Source: Pseudomonadota bacterium (GTDB lineage Bacteria > Pseudomonadota > Gammaproteobacteria > Burkholderiales > Gallionellaceae). From it: 6,747 nucleotides of DNA. The stretch's first letter is position 1. The number at the start of each line of letters is the position of its first letter. The stretch spans positions 1 through 6,747 of the forward strand of contig JAJXTL010000149.1 of NCBI GenBank assembly GCA_021783855.1, given 5' to 3'. The notes beneath the pieces are model-generated. The model was given only the letters and a program-made list of their open reading frames with translations, had not been told where the DNA came from and did no database searches. A program made the translations under genes and the position numbers. Positions 1 through 5,770 of this stretch are shown here, piece after piece.

Positions 1-690
1 TATAGCTGCCTTGCCATCTGCGATGCGGTTACGTCCCTTGGCGGCACGGAACTGCTGGTCGATGCATGGAAGATCGACGCGATCTATTCAGGCACACAAA
101 AATGCCTGTCCTCCACACCGGGCCTATCGCCGGTCAGCTTCAGCACGAATGCGCTGGAAAAAATCAAGAACCGCAAAACCAAGGTACAAAGCTGGTTCAT
201 GGATCTGAATCTGGTGATGGGTTACTGGGGGGGCGCGACCAAGCGCGCCTACCACCACACCGCGCCGATCAACGCGCTGTACGGCCTTCACGAATCGCTG
301 GTTATATTGCAGGAAGAAGGTCTGCAAAATTCCTGGGCACGCCATCAGAAAAACCATCTTGCGCTGCGCGCGGGTCTGGAAGCGATGGGACTGTCGTTCG
401 TGGTGCCGGAGGCGGATCGCCTGCCGCAACTCAATGCCATTTCCATCCCTGAAGGCGTGGATGAAACGCTGGTGCGCACCATGCTGCTCACCGACTACCA
501 GTTGGAAATCGGCGCGGGATTGGGTGCGATGGCAGGCAAGGTGTGGCGCATCGGCCTGATGGGCCATGCCAGCAACCCGCGCAACGTGCGCTTATGCCTG
601 GCCGCCCTTGACGATGTGCTGGGCCGCCTCAACGCACCGATCCAGCGCGGCGTCGCGGTCGATGCCGCCAACCGTCAATATGCCGTTTGA
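1..690 (+). CDS. Alanine/serine-glyoxylate aminotransferase, class V (5'-truncated by window edge)
   Basis: The frame is open from base 1 to the TGA at 688-690, giving 229 residues, so the start lies left of the window. The family is about 380-390 residues long, so roughly 150-160 are missing. It is a PLP-dependent fold-type I, class V enzyme that should move an amino group from alanine or serine to glyoxylate, in the cytoplasm. Visible residues (window numbering): DAVTSLGG at 8-15, whose Asp pairs with the PLP pyridine nitrogen; the Schiff-base Lys34 in SGTQKCLS (codon 100-102), followed by PGLSP; YHHTAP at 84-89; and Arg183 in KVWRIGL, the expected substrate carboxylate ligand. The order and spacing match the human AGXT clade from memory. 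The Hyphomicrobium-type SgaA, with GSQKGL at the lysine, is less similar. Alanine versus serine as donor cannot be decided here. It converges on the hprA operon, and a terminator follows 14 bases after the stop. Confidence 0.93.
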   Translation, partial: YSCLAICDAVTSLGGTELLVDAWKIDAIYSGTQKCLSSTPGLSPVSFSTNALEKIKNRKTKVQSWFMDLNLVMGYWGGATKRAYHHTAPINALYGLHESLVILQEEGLQNSWARHQKNHLALRAGLEAMGLSFVVPEADRLPQLNAISIPEGVDETLVRTMLLTDYQLEIGAGLGAMAGKVWRIGLMGHASNPRNVRLCLAALDDVLGRLNAPIQRGVAVDAANRQYAV

Positions 691-704
691 TTCAGCTGCA
701 AACG

Positions 705-729
705 AAAACCCGCTTCGGCGGGTTTTTTT
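705..729 (+). terminator. Rho-independent terminator of the aminotransferase gene
   Basis: A perfect 9-bp stem (AAAACCCGC at 705-713, GCGGGTTTT at 718-726) closes a stable TTCG tetraloop at 714-717. The U-tract runs on to 729. It lies just downstream of the stop at 690. The A-run at the stem base could give weak activity in the other direction too. Confidence 0.93.
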
Positions 730-749
730 ACGTCAGACGAGACATCGCA

Positions 750-866
750 TCATGAGTGGTCGCGCGTGACTTTCGGTTTGATAAGCTCAGGCTTGCCAGC
801 CTCGTTCACCCCGAGCACTGCAAAAATATTCTTGGCGAGATCAATCCCTGCGGTGATAATGCTCAT
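750..866 (-). pseudogene. IS110/IS1111-family transposase, N-terminal remnant
   Basis: Read on the minus strand, an ATG at 864-866 opens a 38-codon frame ending at TGA 750-752. It begins MSIITAGIDLAKNIFAVLGV and continues with NEAGKPELIKPKV. The GIDLAKN(I/V)F start followed by a GV(N/D)xxGK turn is the hallmark N-terminus of IS110/IS1111-type DEDD transposases; Asp9 in GIDLAK would be the first catalytic acid. Family proteins are usually about 300-400 residues, so about 90% is gone, including the remaining DEDD acids and the C-terminal Ser domain. The frame stops soon after KVTRD, so the deletion junction probably lies near 750-760, just beyond the aminotransferase terminator. It cannot be an active transposase. 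The assignment rests on motif recognition from a short peptide; the family is fairly sure, the subgroup (IS110 or IS1111) is not. Confidence 0.78.
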
Positions 867-980
867 CACTTTTCCCGTCCTGACGGTTCCGATGAAAACG
901 ACACTTTCCATCCTGGCACTTTTGACGCCATTATCGGCAACTTCCCAGCACCTTCAGGACGGTGAAGTCCCTTTCATTCG
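867..980 (-). other. Non-coding DNA upstream of the transposase remnant, structured
   Basis: These 114 bases hold no convincing gene on either strand. They sit 5' of the truncated transposase, where an IS110-family element would carry its terminal non-coding end. An exact 9-bp inverted repeat (CCGTCCTGA at 875-883, TCAGGACGG at 954-962) encloses 70 bases. Small hairpins lie inside or beside it: CCGTC/GACGG at 875-886 and CTTCA/TGAAG at 952-967. The stretch ends at G980, the left boundary proposed for the integron cassette, so its last 15-20 bases could be the right half of an older attC or attI. That last point is a guess. Confidence 0.45.
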
Positions 981-1533
981 TTATGCGTCATGATTGATAC
1001 CGCTATCGACCTCCTGAGGCTTGCAGCCGTCGGCTTGGTCGCGGGCCTGTTTTCTTCGGTGCTGGCGAACCGAGACTATCGACATCGCAAATGGTGGGAG
1101 ATGCGCGTGGCGGCGTATCAGAACGCAATCGAGGCATTATCTGACCTCGTCTATTACTACGACAAACATTACAACGCTGAGATCGAGTACCGAGAACTGC
1201 CGCCCGAGTTCAAAGAAAAGCTCAAGACCTATTGGGAGCAAGCCTTTCCGAAGGTGCGAAAGCTAGCGGACAGCGGAGCCTTCTTGTTCTCTGAACAAGC
1301 GAATGAAGCGCTGAGAGCACTCGTGGACTACGAAGTCGGATCAGAGTCTTACGTGGACTACCTTGATTCAAGACTAGCCGAAAGCAAAAAATGCCTTGCG
1401 CGTCTCGTTGAGTGCTCGAAGGTTGACCTCAAGCTAAAGCATGGTTGGCTGGAGCGTTTGTCATGACTGTGACGCATAAACTTTCAGTCGAGCGGACGCT
1501 TCGCCTATCGGCTCAGCGCCGCTCACTTCAACG
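981..1533 (+). mobile_element. Putative integron gene cassette (one ORF plus attC)
   Basis: The proposed cassette starts at T981 in CG^TTATGCGTCA and ends at G1533 in AACG^TT, the two expected G^TT recombination points. It is 553 bases long and holds a single ORF, with an attC at its 3' end in the usual same-strand orientation. The decisive sign is that the R'' arm at 1470-1480 (TGACGCATAAA) is complementary over ten contiguous bases to the cassette's own 5' end (981-990). This is what a circularised cassette needs to rebuild a full R''/R' box. No integron integrase gene and no second complete attC are visible in the window. It is therefore a lone insertion at a secondary site, or a remnant of an integrase-less cluster. 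The call is from structure read by eye, not from a covariance-model search. Confidence 0.72.
990..1466 (+). CDS. Hypothetical cassette-borne small membrane-anchored protein
   Basis: This is a complete 158-residue frame of unknown function. Residues about 5-26 form one hydrophobic helix (LLRLAAVGLVAGLFSSVLA), followed by the basic stretch NRDYRHRK. This predicts a single-pass anchor with an N-out or N-in short tail and a mainly helical cytoplasmic domain. Next comes KWWEMRVAAYQNAIEALSDL (34-53), an aromatic/amphipathic pattern I associate with small uncharacterised membrane proteins in many proteobacteria. The rest is charged and probably coiled or bundled helix, with SGAFLFS at 95-101 and a C-terminal segment rich in Lys and Leu. 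No catalytic motif is seen. The ATG lies only nine bases inside the proposed cassette, with no Shine-Dalgarno between boundary and start. The nearest purine-rich GGTGAAG (961-967) is too far away, so expression probably depends on outside signals or is weak. Base composition looks less GC-rich than in the flanking genes. Confidence 0.72.
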   Translation: MIDTAIDLLRLAAVGLVAGLFSSVLANRDYRHRKWWEMRVAAYQNAIEALSDLVYYYDKHYNAEIEYRELPPEFKEKLKTYWEQAFPKVRKLADSGAFLFSEQANEALRALVDYEVGSESYVDYLDSRLAESKKCLARLVECSKVDLKLKHGWLERLS

Positions 1534-1539
1534 TTGACG
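1470..1539 (+). other. attC recombination site (59-base element)
   Basis: The arms read in order. R'' is TGACGCATAAA (1470-1480). A spacer follows at 1481-1489. L'' is GAGCGGACGC (1490-1499). The terminal structure spans 1500-1515, with GCC (1503-1505) and GGC (1510-1512) pairing around a TATC loop. L' is GCGCCGCTC (1516-1524). A second spacer spans 1525-1532, and the crossover G^TT is at 1533-1535. L''/L' pair over 9 bp with A1496 as the only unpaired base, the extra-helical base typical of attC. The two spacers (9 and 8 bases) are unpaired, as expected for a central spacer. R' in its present context is GTTGACG, which fits GTTRRRY imperfectly. It begins four bases after the ORF stop, the normal position. 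Confidence 0.75.
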
Positions 1540-1567
1540 CTGTAGAAAAACTCAACTGCACCTGTTA

Positions 1568-2515
1568 TCAGGCAACCCGGTTCTGCGGCGTGCCCGCATT
1601 GAAGGCTTCGATATTACCGATAAGCTGATCGGCCAGTATCTGCATCGCTTCCCTGCCCGACCAGGCGATATGCGGCGTGAGGATGAAATTAGGCATATCC
1701 AGATCCAGCAGCGGATGTCCGTCAGCGGGCGGCTCCTTAGCCAGCACATCGAATCCGGCGCCGGCGATACGCCCTGACAGCAGCGCCACACGCAAGGCCA
1801 CTTCATCCACCAGCCCGCCCCGCGCGGTATTCATCAACAAGGCATCCGGCTTCATGCGTGCAAACTCATTCGTGCCAATCAAGTGGCGTGTCTCGTCATT
1901 CAACGGCAGATGCAATGTGATCACATCGCTCTCCACCAGCACGGTATCGAAAGCGGTATAGCCAGATCGCACTTCTGTAACGCCCTTATGTTCGGCGAGC
2001 AGTACGTTCATGCCGAAGGCGCGCGCGATTTGCTCGACGGCCCTGCCTATCGCACCGTGCCCCACGATACCCAGCGTGCTGCCGTGCAGGTCGCGCAGCG
2101 GATGGGTGAACAGGCAAAACTGCGGCGATTTTTGCCATTCTCCGCGCTGAACATCTGCATGAAACGCCAGCAGGTTGCGGCGCAGTGCCAGCATCAGCAT
2201 GAACACATGCTCGGGCACCGTATGCACCGAATAATTGCGGATGTTCGACACCGCAATGCCGCGCTCGCGGCAGCATGCCAGATCCACGTTATCGGTGCCG
2301 GTCGCAGCCACAGCGATCATTTTAAGATGCGGCAATTGTTCCAGCATTTCACGGCGCAACTGCACCTTGTTGGTGATGACGATGGTGGCATCCAACAGTC
2401 GCGATACGACCTGATCAGGACTGGTTGCCGGGTAGTCTGTCCACTCATGCGCGAAAGCCGGACGACGCAGATCGGCGATGACCGTGGCGGAATCGAGAAA
2501 CACGATGTTTTCCAT
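1568..2515 (-). CDS. hprA: Hydroxypyruvate reductase / glycerate dehydrogenase (D-2-hydroxyacid dehydrogenase)
   Basis: The protein has 315 residues, full length for the family. It belongs to the NAD(P)-dependent D-isomer 2-hydroxyacid dehydrogenases and is expected to reduce hydroxypyruvate to D-glycerate (and often glyoxylate to glycolate) in the cytoplasm. The split catalytic domain has TNKV (48-51) and AATGTDNVDL (70-79). The Rossmann motif GHGAIG is at 152-157. The catalytic set is complete: Arg232 in NTARGGLVDE, Glu261 in AKEPP, and His282 in LTPHIAW. The TPHIAW form and the SNIRNYSVHTVPEH segment (90-103) are typical of the glycerate/hydroxypyruvate branch, unlike SerA or D-lactate dehydrogenase; the exact substrate is still inferred. 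The ATG shares one base with the upstream glxR stop (TAATG), so translation is probably coupled. It is the last gene of the minus-strand operon. No hairpin-plus-U-tract terminator is visible between its stop and the attC site. Confidence 0.9.
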   Translation of the reverse strand: MENIVFLDSATVIADLRRPAFAHEWTDYPATSPDQVVSRLLDATIVITNKVQLRREMLEQLPHLKMIAVAATGTDNVDLACCRERGIAVSNIRNYSVHTVPEHVFMLMLALRRNLLAFHADVQRGEWQKSPQFCLFTHPLRDLHGSTLGIVGHGAIGRAVEQIARAFGMNVLLAEHKGVTEVRSGYTAFDTVLVESDVITLHLPLNDETRHLIGTNEFARMKPDALLMNTARGGLVDEVALRVALLSGRIAGAGFDVLAKEPPADGHPLLDLDMPNFILTPHIAWSGREAMQILADQLIGNIEAFNAGTPQNRVA

Positions 2516-3402
2516 TACTTGCCGCCCATACCCGACATGCGCTCGATCACCTTCACCACCGCCGCCGAATCGAGCTCCGCATCGTTTGTTCCCATCAGCG
2601 CGTTGAGGTGTTGAGTAACCAGCGCTGCGGCCGGCAGCGCAACGCCCAGCTGGTGCGCGGTCTCCATCACGATGCGCATATCCTTCTGGTGCAATCCGAC
2701 CTTGAAGCCGGGCTTGAAATCATTATCCAGCATGCGTTGCCCATGCACTTCCATGATCTTGCTGCCGGCAAAGCCGCCCATCAGTGCGGCCCTCACTTTC
2801 GCCGGATCGGCGCCGTTCTTGCGAGCAAAGGTCAGCGCTTCCGCCACCGCCTCGATGGTCACCGCCACCACGATCTGGTTGCACGCTTTGGCCACCTGCC
2901 CCGCACCGTTGTCGCCGATGTGCACGATATTTTTTCCCATGCACTCGAACAACGGTCTGACGCGCTCGAACACATCGACCTTGCCGCCCGCCATGATGGA
3001 CAAGGTGCCGTTGATCGCACCTGCCTCGCCCCCCGATACCGGCGCATCCAGCATCTCGATTCCCTGCTTCGCAAGACGTTCTGCAAACTGTTTGGTGGCG
3101 TTGGGGGAAATCGTGCTCATATCGACGATCACCGCCCCTACTCGCGCAGAACCGGCAATCCCGTTGGCACCGAAAATCACTTGTTCCACATCCGGCGTGT
3201 CCGACACGACAATGAAGATCACATCGCTGTGCTGCGCAACTTCCGCAGGCGAGGCGCAGGCGATCGCTCCGGCCAAGACCAGCGACTGCATGGCTTCCGG
3301 GCGGCGCGCATAGACCCGCAACTTGTGTCCGCCCTTCATCAGATTATGTGCCATGGGACCGCCCATGATGCCGGGGCCGATGAATCCAACGTTGATTGTC
3401 AT
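2515..3402 (-). CDS. glxR: 2-hydroxy-3-oxopropionate (tartronate semialdehyde) reductase
   Basis: From the ATG at 3400-3402 the protein has 295 residues, normal for the beta-hydroxyacid dehydrogenase family. It should reduce tartronate semialdehyde to D-glycerate with NAD(P)H. The N-terminal Rossmann motif is GFIGPGIMGGPMA, with the GxGxxG glycines at 9, 11 and 14 and Pro10 where the family usually has Leu. Arg33-Arg34 after the second strand may favour NADP. The substrate loop DAPVSGGEAGA starts at 119. Lys172 in GAGQVAKACNQ is the expected catalytic lysine, and KD at 240-241 closes the active site. DAPVSGGE, GTLSIMAGG and DFKPGFKVGLHQKD follow GarR/GlxR more than 3-hydroxyisobutyrate dehydrogenase (MmsB), which I therefore rank second despite the mmsA neighbour. 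A GTG at 3409-3411 would add three residues; the ATG is preferred because AAGGTGAG lies four bases before it. It overlaps hprA by one base. Confidence 0.87.
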   Translation of the reverse strand: MTINVGFIGPGIMGGPMAHNLMKGGHKLRVYARRPEAMQSLVLAGAIACASPAEVAQHSDVIFIVVSDTPDVEQVIFGANGIAGSARVGAVIVDMSTISPNATKQFAERLAKQGIEMLDAPVSGGEAGAINGTLSIMAGGKVDVFERVRPLFECMGKNIVHIGDNGAGQVAKACNQIVVAVTIEAVAEALTFARKNGADPAKVRAALMGGFAGSKIMEVHGQRMLDNDFKPGFKVGLHQKDMRIVMETAHQLGVALPAAALVTQHLNALMGTNDAELDSAAVVKVIERMSGMGGK

Positions 3403-3406
3403 ATCG

Positions 3407-3414
3407 CTCACCTT
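3407..3414 (-). promoter_or_regulatory. Ribosome binding site of glxR
   Basis: AAGGTGAG on the minus strand lies four bases before the ATG at 3402. The in-frame GTG at 3411 lies inside this sequence and has no good site of its own, so the ATG is the likelier start. Confidence 0.65.
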
Positions 3415-3459
3415 AATCTTGTGTGTAACTAAAGCGCGGAGCGCATATCCACCGATCTG

Positions 3460-3482
3460 AAAGGTAGATACAGCGTACCTTT
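3460..3482 (-). other. Intergenic hairpin between mmsA and glxR
   Basis: AAAGGTA (3460-3466) and TACCTTT (3476-3482) form a 7-bp stem with a 9-base loop. A 10-bp palindrome CCCTGCAGGG sits beside it at 3487-3496, just past the mmsA stop. There is no long U-tract on the minus strand after the stem, so it is a poor terminator candidate. An RNA-processing or stability element is possible. No convincing promoter is seen in this 101-base gap (3403-3503). Confidence 0.35.
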
Positions 3483-3503
3483 TCCACCCTGCAGGGCTCC
3501 TTG

Positions 3504-5000
3504 TCAGCCCAGCGTCGGCATCACCAGCGTGGAAATCTTCTTGTCCGATGTCTCAGGCCAGCGCGTCGTCACGGCTTTGGTTCGCGTGTAAAAATACACG
3601 CCTTCCATGCCATGCATATGCAGATCGCCAAACAGCGAGGATTTCCATCCGCCAAAGGAGAAGAACGCCATAGGGACCGGGATGGGTACATTGATGCCGA
3701 CCATGCCGACTTCGATTTCGTTCTGAAAACGTCGCGCTGCCGCACCCGATGCGGTAAAAATCGCGGTGCCATTGGCACACTGGTTGCTGTTGATCATGTG
3801 GATCGCATCGGCAAGATTTTCGACGCGCAGCACGATCAGCACCGGACCGAATATCTCTTCCCGGTAGATCGTCATCTCTGTGCTGACGTGATCGAACAGG
3901 GTGGGGCCTACGAAATAGCCGCCCTCGTATCCGCTCACCCTGATGCCGCGTCCATCCGTCACCAGCGTAGCGCCCTGCGCGACCCCGCTATCGATGTAAC
4001 CGACTATCTTTTCGCGATGCTGTGCCGATATGACCGGCCCCATATCGACGCCTTTTTTATTGCCCGGGCCGACCACCAGTTTTTCGGCTTTTTCTTTCAG
4101 TTTGGCAACCAGCATATCGGCGATGCCGCCCACCGCAACCACGGTGGAAATCGCCATACAGCGCTCGCCGGCGGACCCGTAAGCCGCACCCATGATGGCA
4201 TCGGCGGTGAAATCAAGATCCGCATCGGGCAGCACCACGGCATGGTTCTTGGCACCGCCCAGTGCCTGCACGCGCTTGCCGTGACGGGCTGCGGTCTCGT
4301 AGATATATTTGGCTACCGGCGTCGAGCCCACGAAGGAGATGGCGCGCACGTCGGGGTGAACCAGCAATGCATCCACCGCCTCCTTGTCGCCCGGCACCAC
4401 GTTGAACACACCGTCGGGCAGCCCGGCTTCCTTGAACAATTCAGCCATGCGCAGACTGCATGAAGGCACTTTTTCGGAAGGCTTGAGTATGAAGGTGTTG
4501 CCGCAGGCAATCGCGATGGGGAACATCCACATCGGCACCATCGCCGGAAAGTTGAACGGCGTAATGCCGGCGCATACCCCTATCGGTTGAAGCATGGAAT
4601 GACAATCGACACCGCGACCGACATTCTCGGCATGCTCGCCCTTGAGCAGATGCGGGGCGCCTGCGGCAAACTCCACCACTTCGATGCCGCGCTGCACCGA
4701 GCCTGCCGCATCCTCCAGCGTCTTGCCGTGCTCTTCGCTGGCCAGTTGCGCGAGTTCGGCGCGATGCACTTCCAGCAGTTCGCGGAACTTGTTCAGGATG
4801 CGACTGCGGCGCAGCGCCGTGGTATCGCGCCAACCGGGAAAAGCGGCAAGGGCGGCGGCAACTGCGACATCGATATCCTCACGACTGGCCAGCGGCACCC
4901 GACGTATCACGTGGCCAGTGGCCGGGTTGCTCACGTCAGCCGAACGCCGGCTGAGACTCTCGGTGCGTTGACCGTCGATCCACAAGGCCAGTGTAGTCAT
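3504..5000 (-). CDS. mmsA: CoA-acylating methylmalonate-semialdehyde dehydrogenase
   Basis: The protein has 498 residues from the ATG at 4998-5000, the usual MmsA length. It belongs to the aldehyde dehydrogenase superfamily, and the MmsA class converts methylmalonate or malonate semialdehyde plus CoA and NAD to propionyl- or acetyl-CoA and CO2. Visible motifs: ITPFNFP with Asn150; the NAD-site Lys173 in LKPSE; GSTPVA (225-230); nucleophile Cys281 in GSAGERCMAIS; EEIFGP (381-386); and FGGWKSS near residue 449. The general-base Glu of hydrolytic ALDHs is replaced by Asn252 in GGAKNH, a feature of the CoA-acylating group, which strongly supports MmsA/IolA over a betaine- or aldehyde-type enzyme. 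An upstream in-frame ATG at 5027 would add nine residues, but AGGAG is placed correctly for the inner ATG. The gene follows livF by 36 bases and is probably cotranscribed with it. Valine, beta-alanine/uracil or inositol breakdown are all possible roles. Confidence 0.92.
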   Translation of the reverse strand: MTTLALWIDGQRTESLSRRSADVSNPATGHVIRRVPLASREDIDVAVAAALAAFPGWRDTTALRRSRILNKFRELLEVHRAELAQLASEEHGKTLEDAAGSVQRGIEVVEFAAGAPHLLKGEHAENVGRGVDCHSMLQPIGVCAGITPFNFPAMVPMWMFPIAIACGNTFILKPSEKVPSCSLRMAELFKEAGLPDGVFNVVPGDKEAVDALLVHPDVRAISFVGSTPVAKYIYETAARHGKRVQALGGAKNHAVVLPDADLDFTADAIMGAAYGSAGERCMAISTVVAVGGIADMLVAKLKEKAEKLVVGPGNKKGVDMGPVISAQHREKIVGYIDSGVAQGATLVTDGRGIRVSGYEGGYFVGPTLFDHVSTEMTIYREEIFGPVLIVLRVENLADAIHMINSNQCANGTAIFTASGAAARRFQNEIEVGMVGINVPIPVPMAFFSFGGWKSSLFGDLHMHGMEGVYFYTRTKAVTTRWPETSDKKISTLVMPTLG

Positions 5001-5006
5001 TTCATG

Positions 5007-5011
5007 CTCCT
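5007..5011 (-). promoter_or_regulatory. Ribosome binding site of mmsA
   Basis: AGGAG on the minus strand lies six bases before the ATG at 5000 and decides that start over the in-frame ATG at 5027, which has no comparable site. Confidence 0.7.
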
Positions 5012-5036
5012 GATATCTGTTACTCATGGATTACTG

Positions 5037-5759
5037 TTAATGCGCGGCGCCCAGATAAGCCGCCTTTACCGCCGGATCGTTCTTCAGTTGTTCGGCAGGA
5101 CCATGTACCGAGATACGGCCGTTCTCCAGCACGTAACCATAGTCGGCGACCTCCAGCGCGGCTGCGGCAAACTGCTCGACCAGCAACATGGTGATACCGC
5201 GCGATTTCAGTTCGCTGACAATGCGAAATACTTCCTTCACCAGCAACGGCGCCAGGCCCATCGAGGGTTCATCCAGCAGCAGCACATCGGGATTTAGCAT
5301 CAACGCACGACCCATCGCCAGCATCTGTTGCTCGCCGCCGGACAGCGTACCGGCCTGCTGACTGGCTCGCTCCTTGAGGCGCGGAAACAGCTCGAACACG
5401 CGCGCCATATCTTTCGGCACATCACCCTTTTCGCGTCCGAAGGTCAGGCGCGGAAAGGCGCCCAGCAGCAAATTATCTGTGACCGACAGGGTGGCGAACA
5501 CCCGCCGCCCTTCCGGCGAATGCGCAAGTCCCGCTCGGGCAATCTTGTATGAAGTCTGACCGGCAATCGTCTTGCCGTTCAGACTGATGCTCCCGCTCGA
5601 CGGTTTGAGCATGCCTGAAATCGCGCGCATGGTCGTGGTCTTGCCTGCTCCGTTGGAACCGATTAACGTGACAACCTGTCCTTTCGGCACCGAGAGAGAA
5701 ATATCGTGCAGCACTTCCACTTTGCCGTAAGCGGCATGTAAATTCCGGACCTGTAACAT
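5037..5759 (-). CDS. livF: Branched-chain amino acid-type ABC importer ATPase LivF
   Basis: The protein has 240 residues, standard for LivF. It is one of the two cytoplasmic ATPases that drive a LivKHMGF-type (HAAT) importer for branched-chain amino acids, amides or related carboxylates. Motifs in order: Walker A GSNGAGKT (34-41); HSPEGRRVFATLSVTDNL (80-97), the segment characteristic of LivF; signature LSGGEQQ (139-145); and Walker B VLLLDEPS (159-166) with the catalytic Glu164, followed by MGLAP. At the switch position it has VEQ (Gln196) where most ABC proteins have His; this is normal for LivF. The frame is open 12 codons further upstream, but the ATG at 5759 is chosen because AGGAG sits six bases before it and the family starts at MLxVxNL. 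The start is 10 bases past the livG stop, and mmsA follows in the same direction. The substrate cannot be read from the ATPase. Confidence 0.95.
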   Translation of the reverse strand: MLQVRNLHAAYGKVEVLHDISLSVPKGQVVTLIGSNGAGKTTTMRAISGMLKPSSGSISLNGKTIAGQTSYKIARAGLAHSPEGRRVFATLSVTDNLLLGAFPRLTFGREKGDVPKDMARVFELFPRLKERASQQAGTLSGGEQQMLAMGRALMLNPDVLLLDEPSMGLAPLLVKEVFRIVSELKSRGITMLLVEQFAAAALEVADYGYVLENGRISVHGPAEQLKNDPAVKAAYLGAAH

Positions 5760-5765
5760 CGTTAA

Positions 5766-5770
5766 CTCCT
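5766..5770 (-). promoter_or_regulatory. Ribosome binding site of livF, overlapping the livG stop
   Basis: AGGAG on the minus strand overlaps the livG stop codon by one base (TGAGGAG) and lies six bases before the livF ATG. This arrangement suggests translational coupling. Confidence 0.72.

Noticed and set aside
756..993. Two overlapping plus-strand frames between the terminator and the cassette
   Set aside because: They read the wrong strand of the transposase remnant; the minus strand gives the recognisable GIDLAKNIF peptide.
1470..1540. attC hairpin as an ordinary terminator for the small ORF or for hprA
   Set aside because: There is no U-tract on either side. The single bulged base, unpaired spacers and the match of R'' to the cassette start fit attC better, though the hairpin may still slow transcription.
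1883..2614. Long plus-strand open frame of 243 codons opposite hprA
   Set aside because: It is antisense to a gene with all catalytic motifs, rich in His/Gln/Arg as expected of a shadow frame, and has no recognisable domain.
2515..3402. 3-hydroxyisobutyrate dehydrogenase (MmsB), suggested by the adjacent mmsA
   Set aside because: The GIMG start, DAPVSGGE, GTLSIMAGG and FKPGF-LHQKD segments follow the GarR/GlxR pattern; MmsB would be expected to show GNMG and a different segment after the catalytic Lys. It is kept as second choice.
3409..3411. GTG start for glxR
   Set aside because: It lies inside the AAGGTGAG ribosome binding site that serves the ATG nine bases further on.
3501..4463. Plus-strand open frame of 320 codons opposite mmsA
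   Set aside because: It mirrors the codon bias of mmsA on the other strand; its translation is His-rich and low in hydrophobic core, with no family signature.
4587..5297. Plus-strand frame spanning the mmsA/livF junction
   Set aside because: It covers parts of two well-supported minus-strand genes and the gap between them; no motif and no good ribosome binding site.
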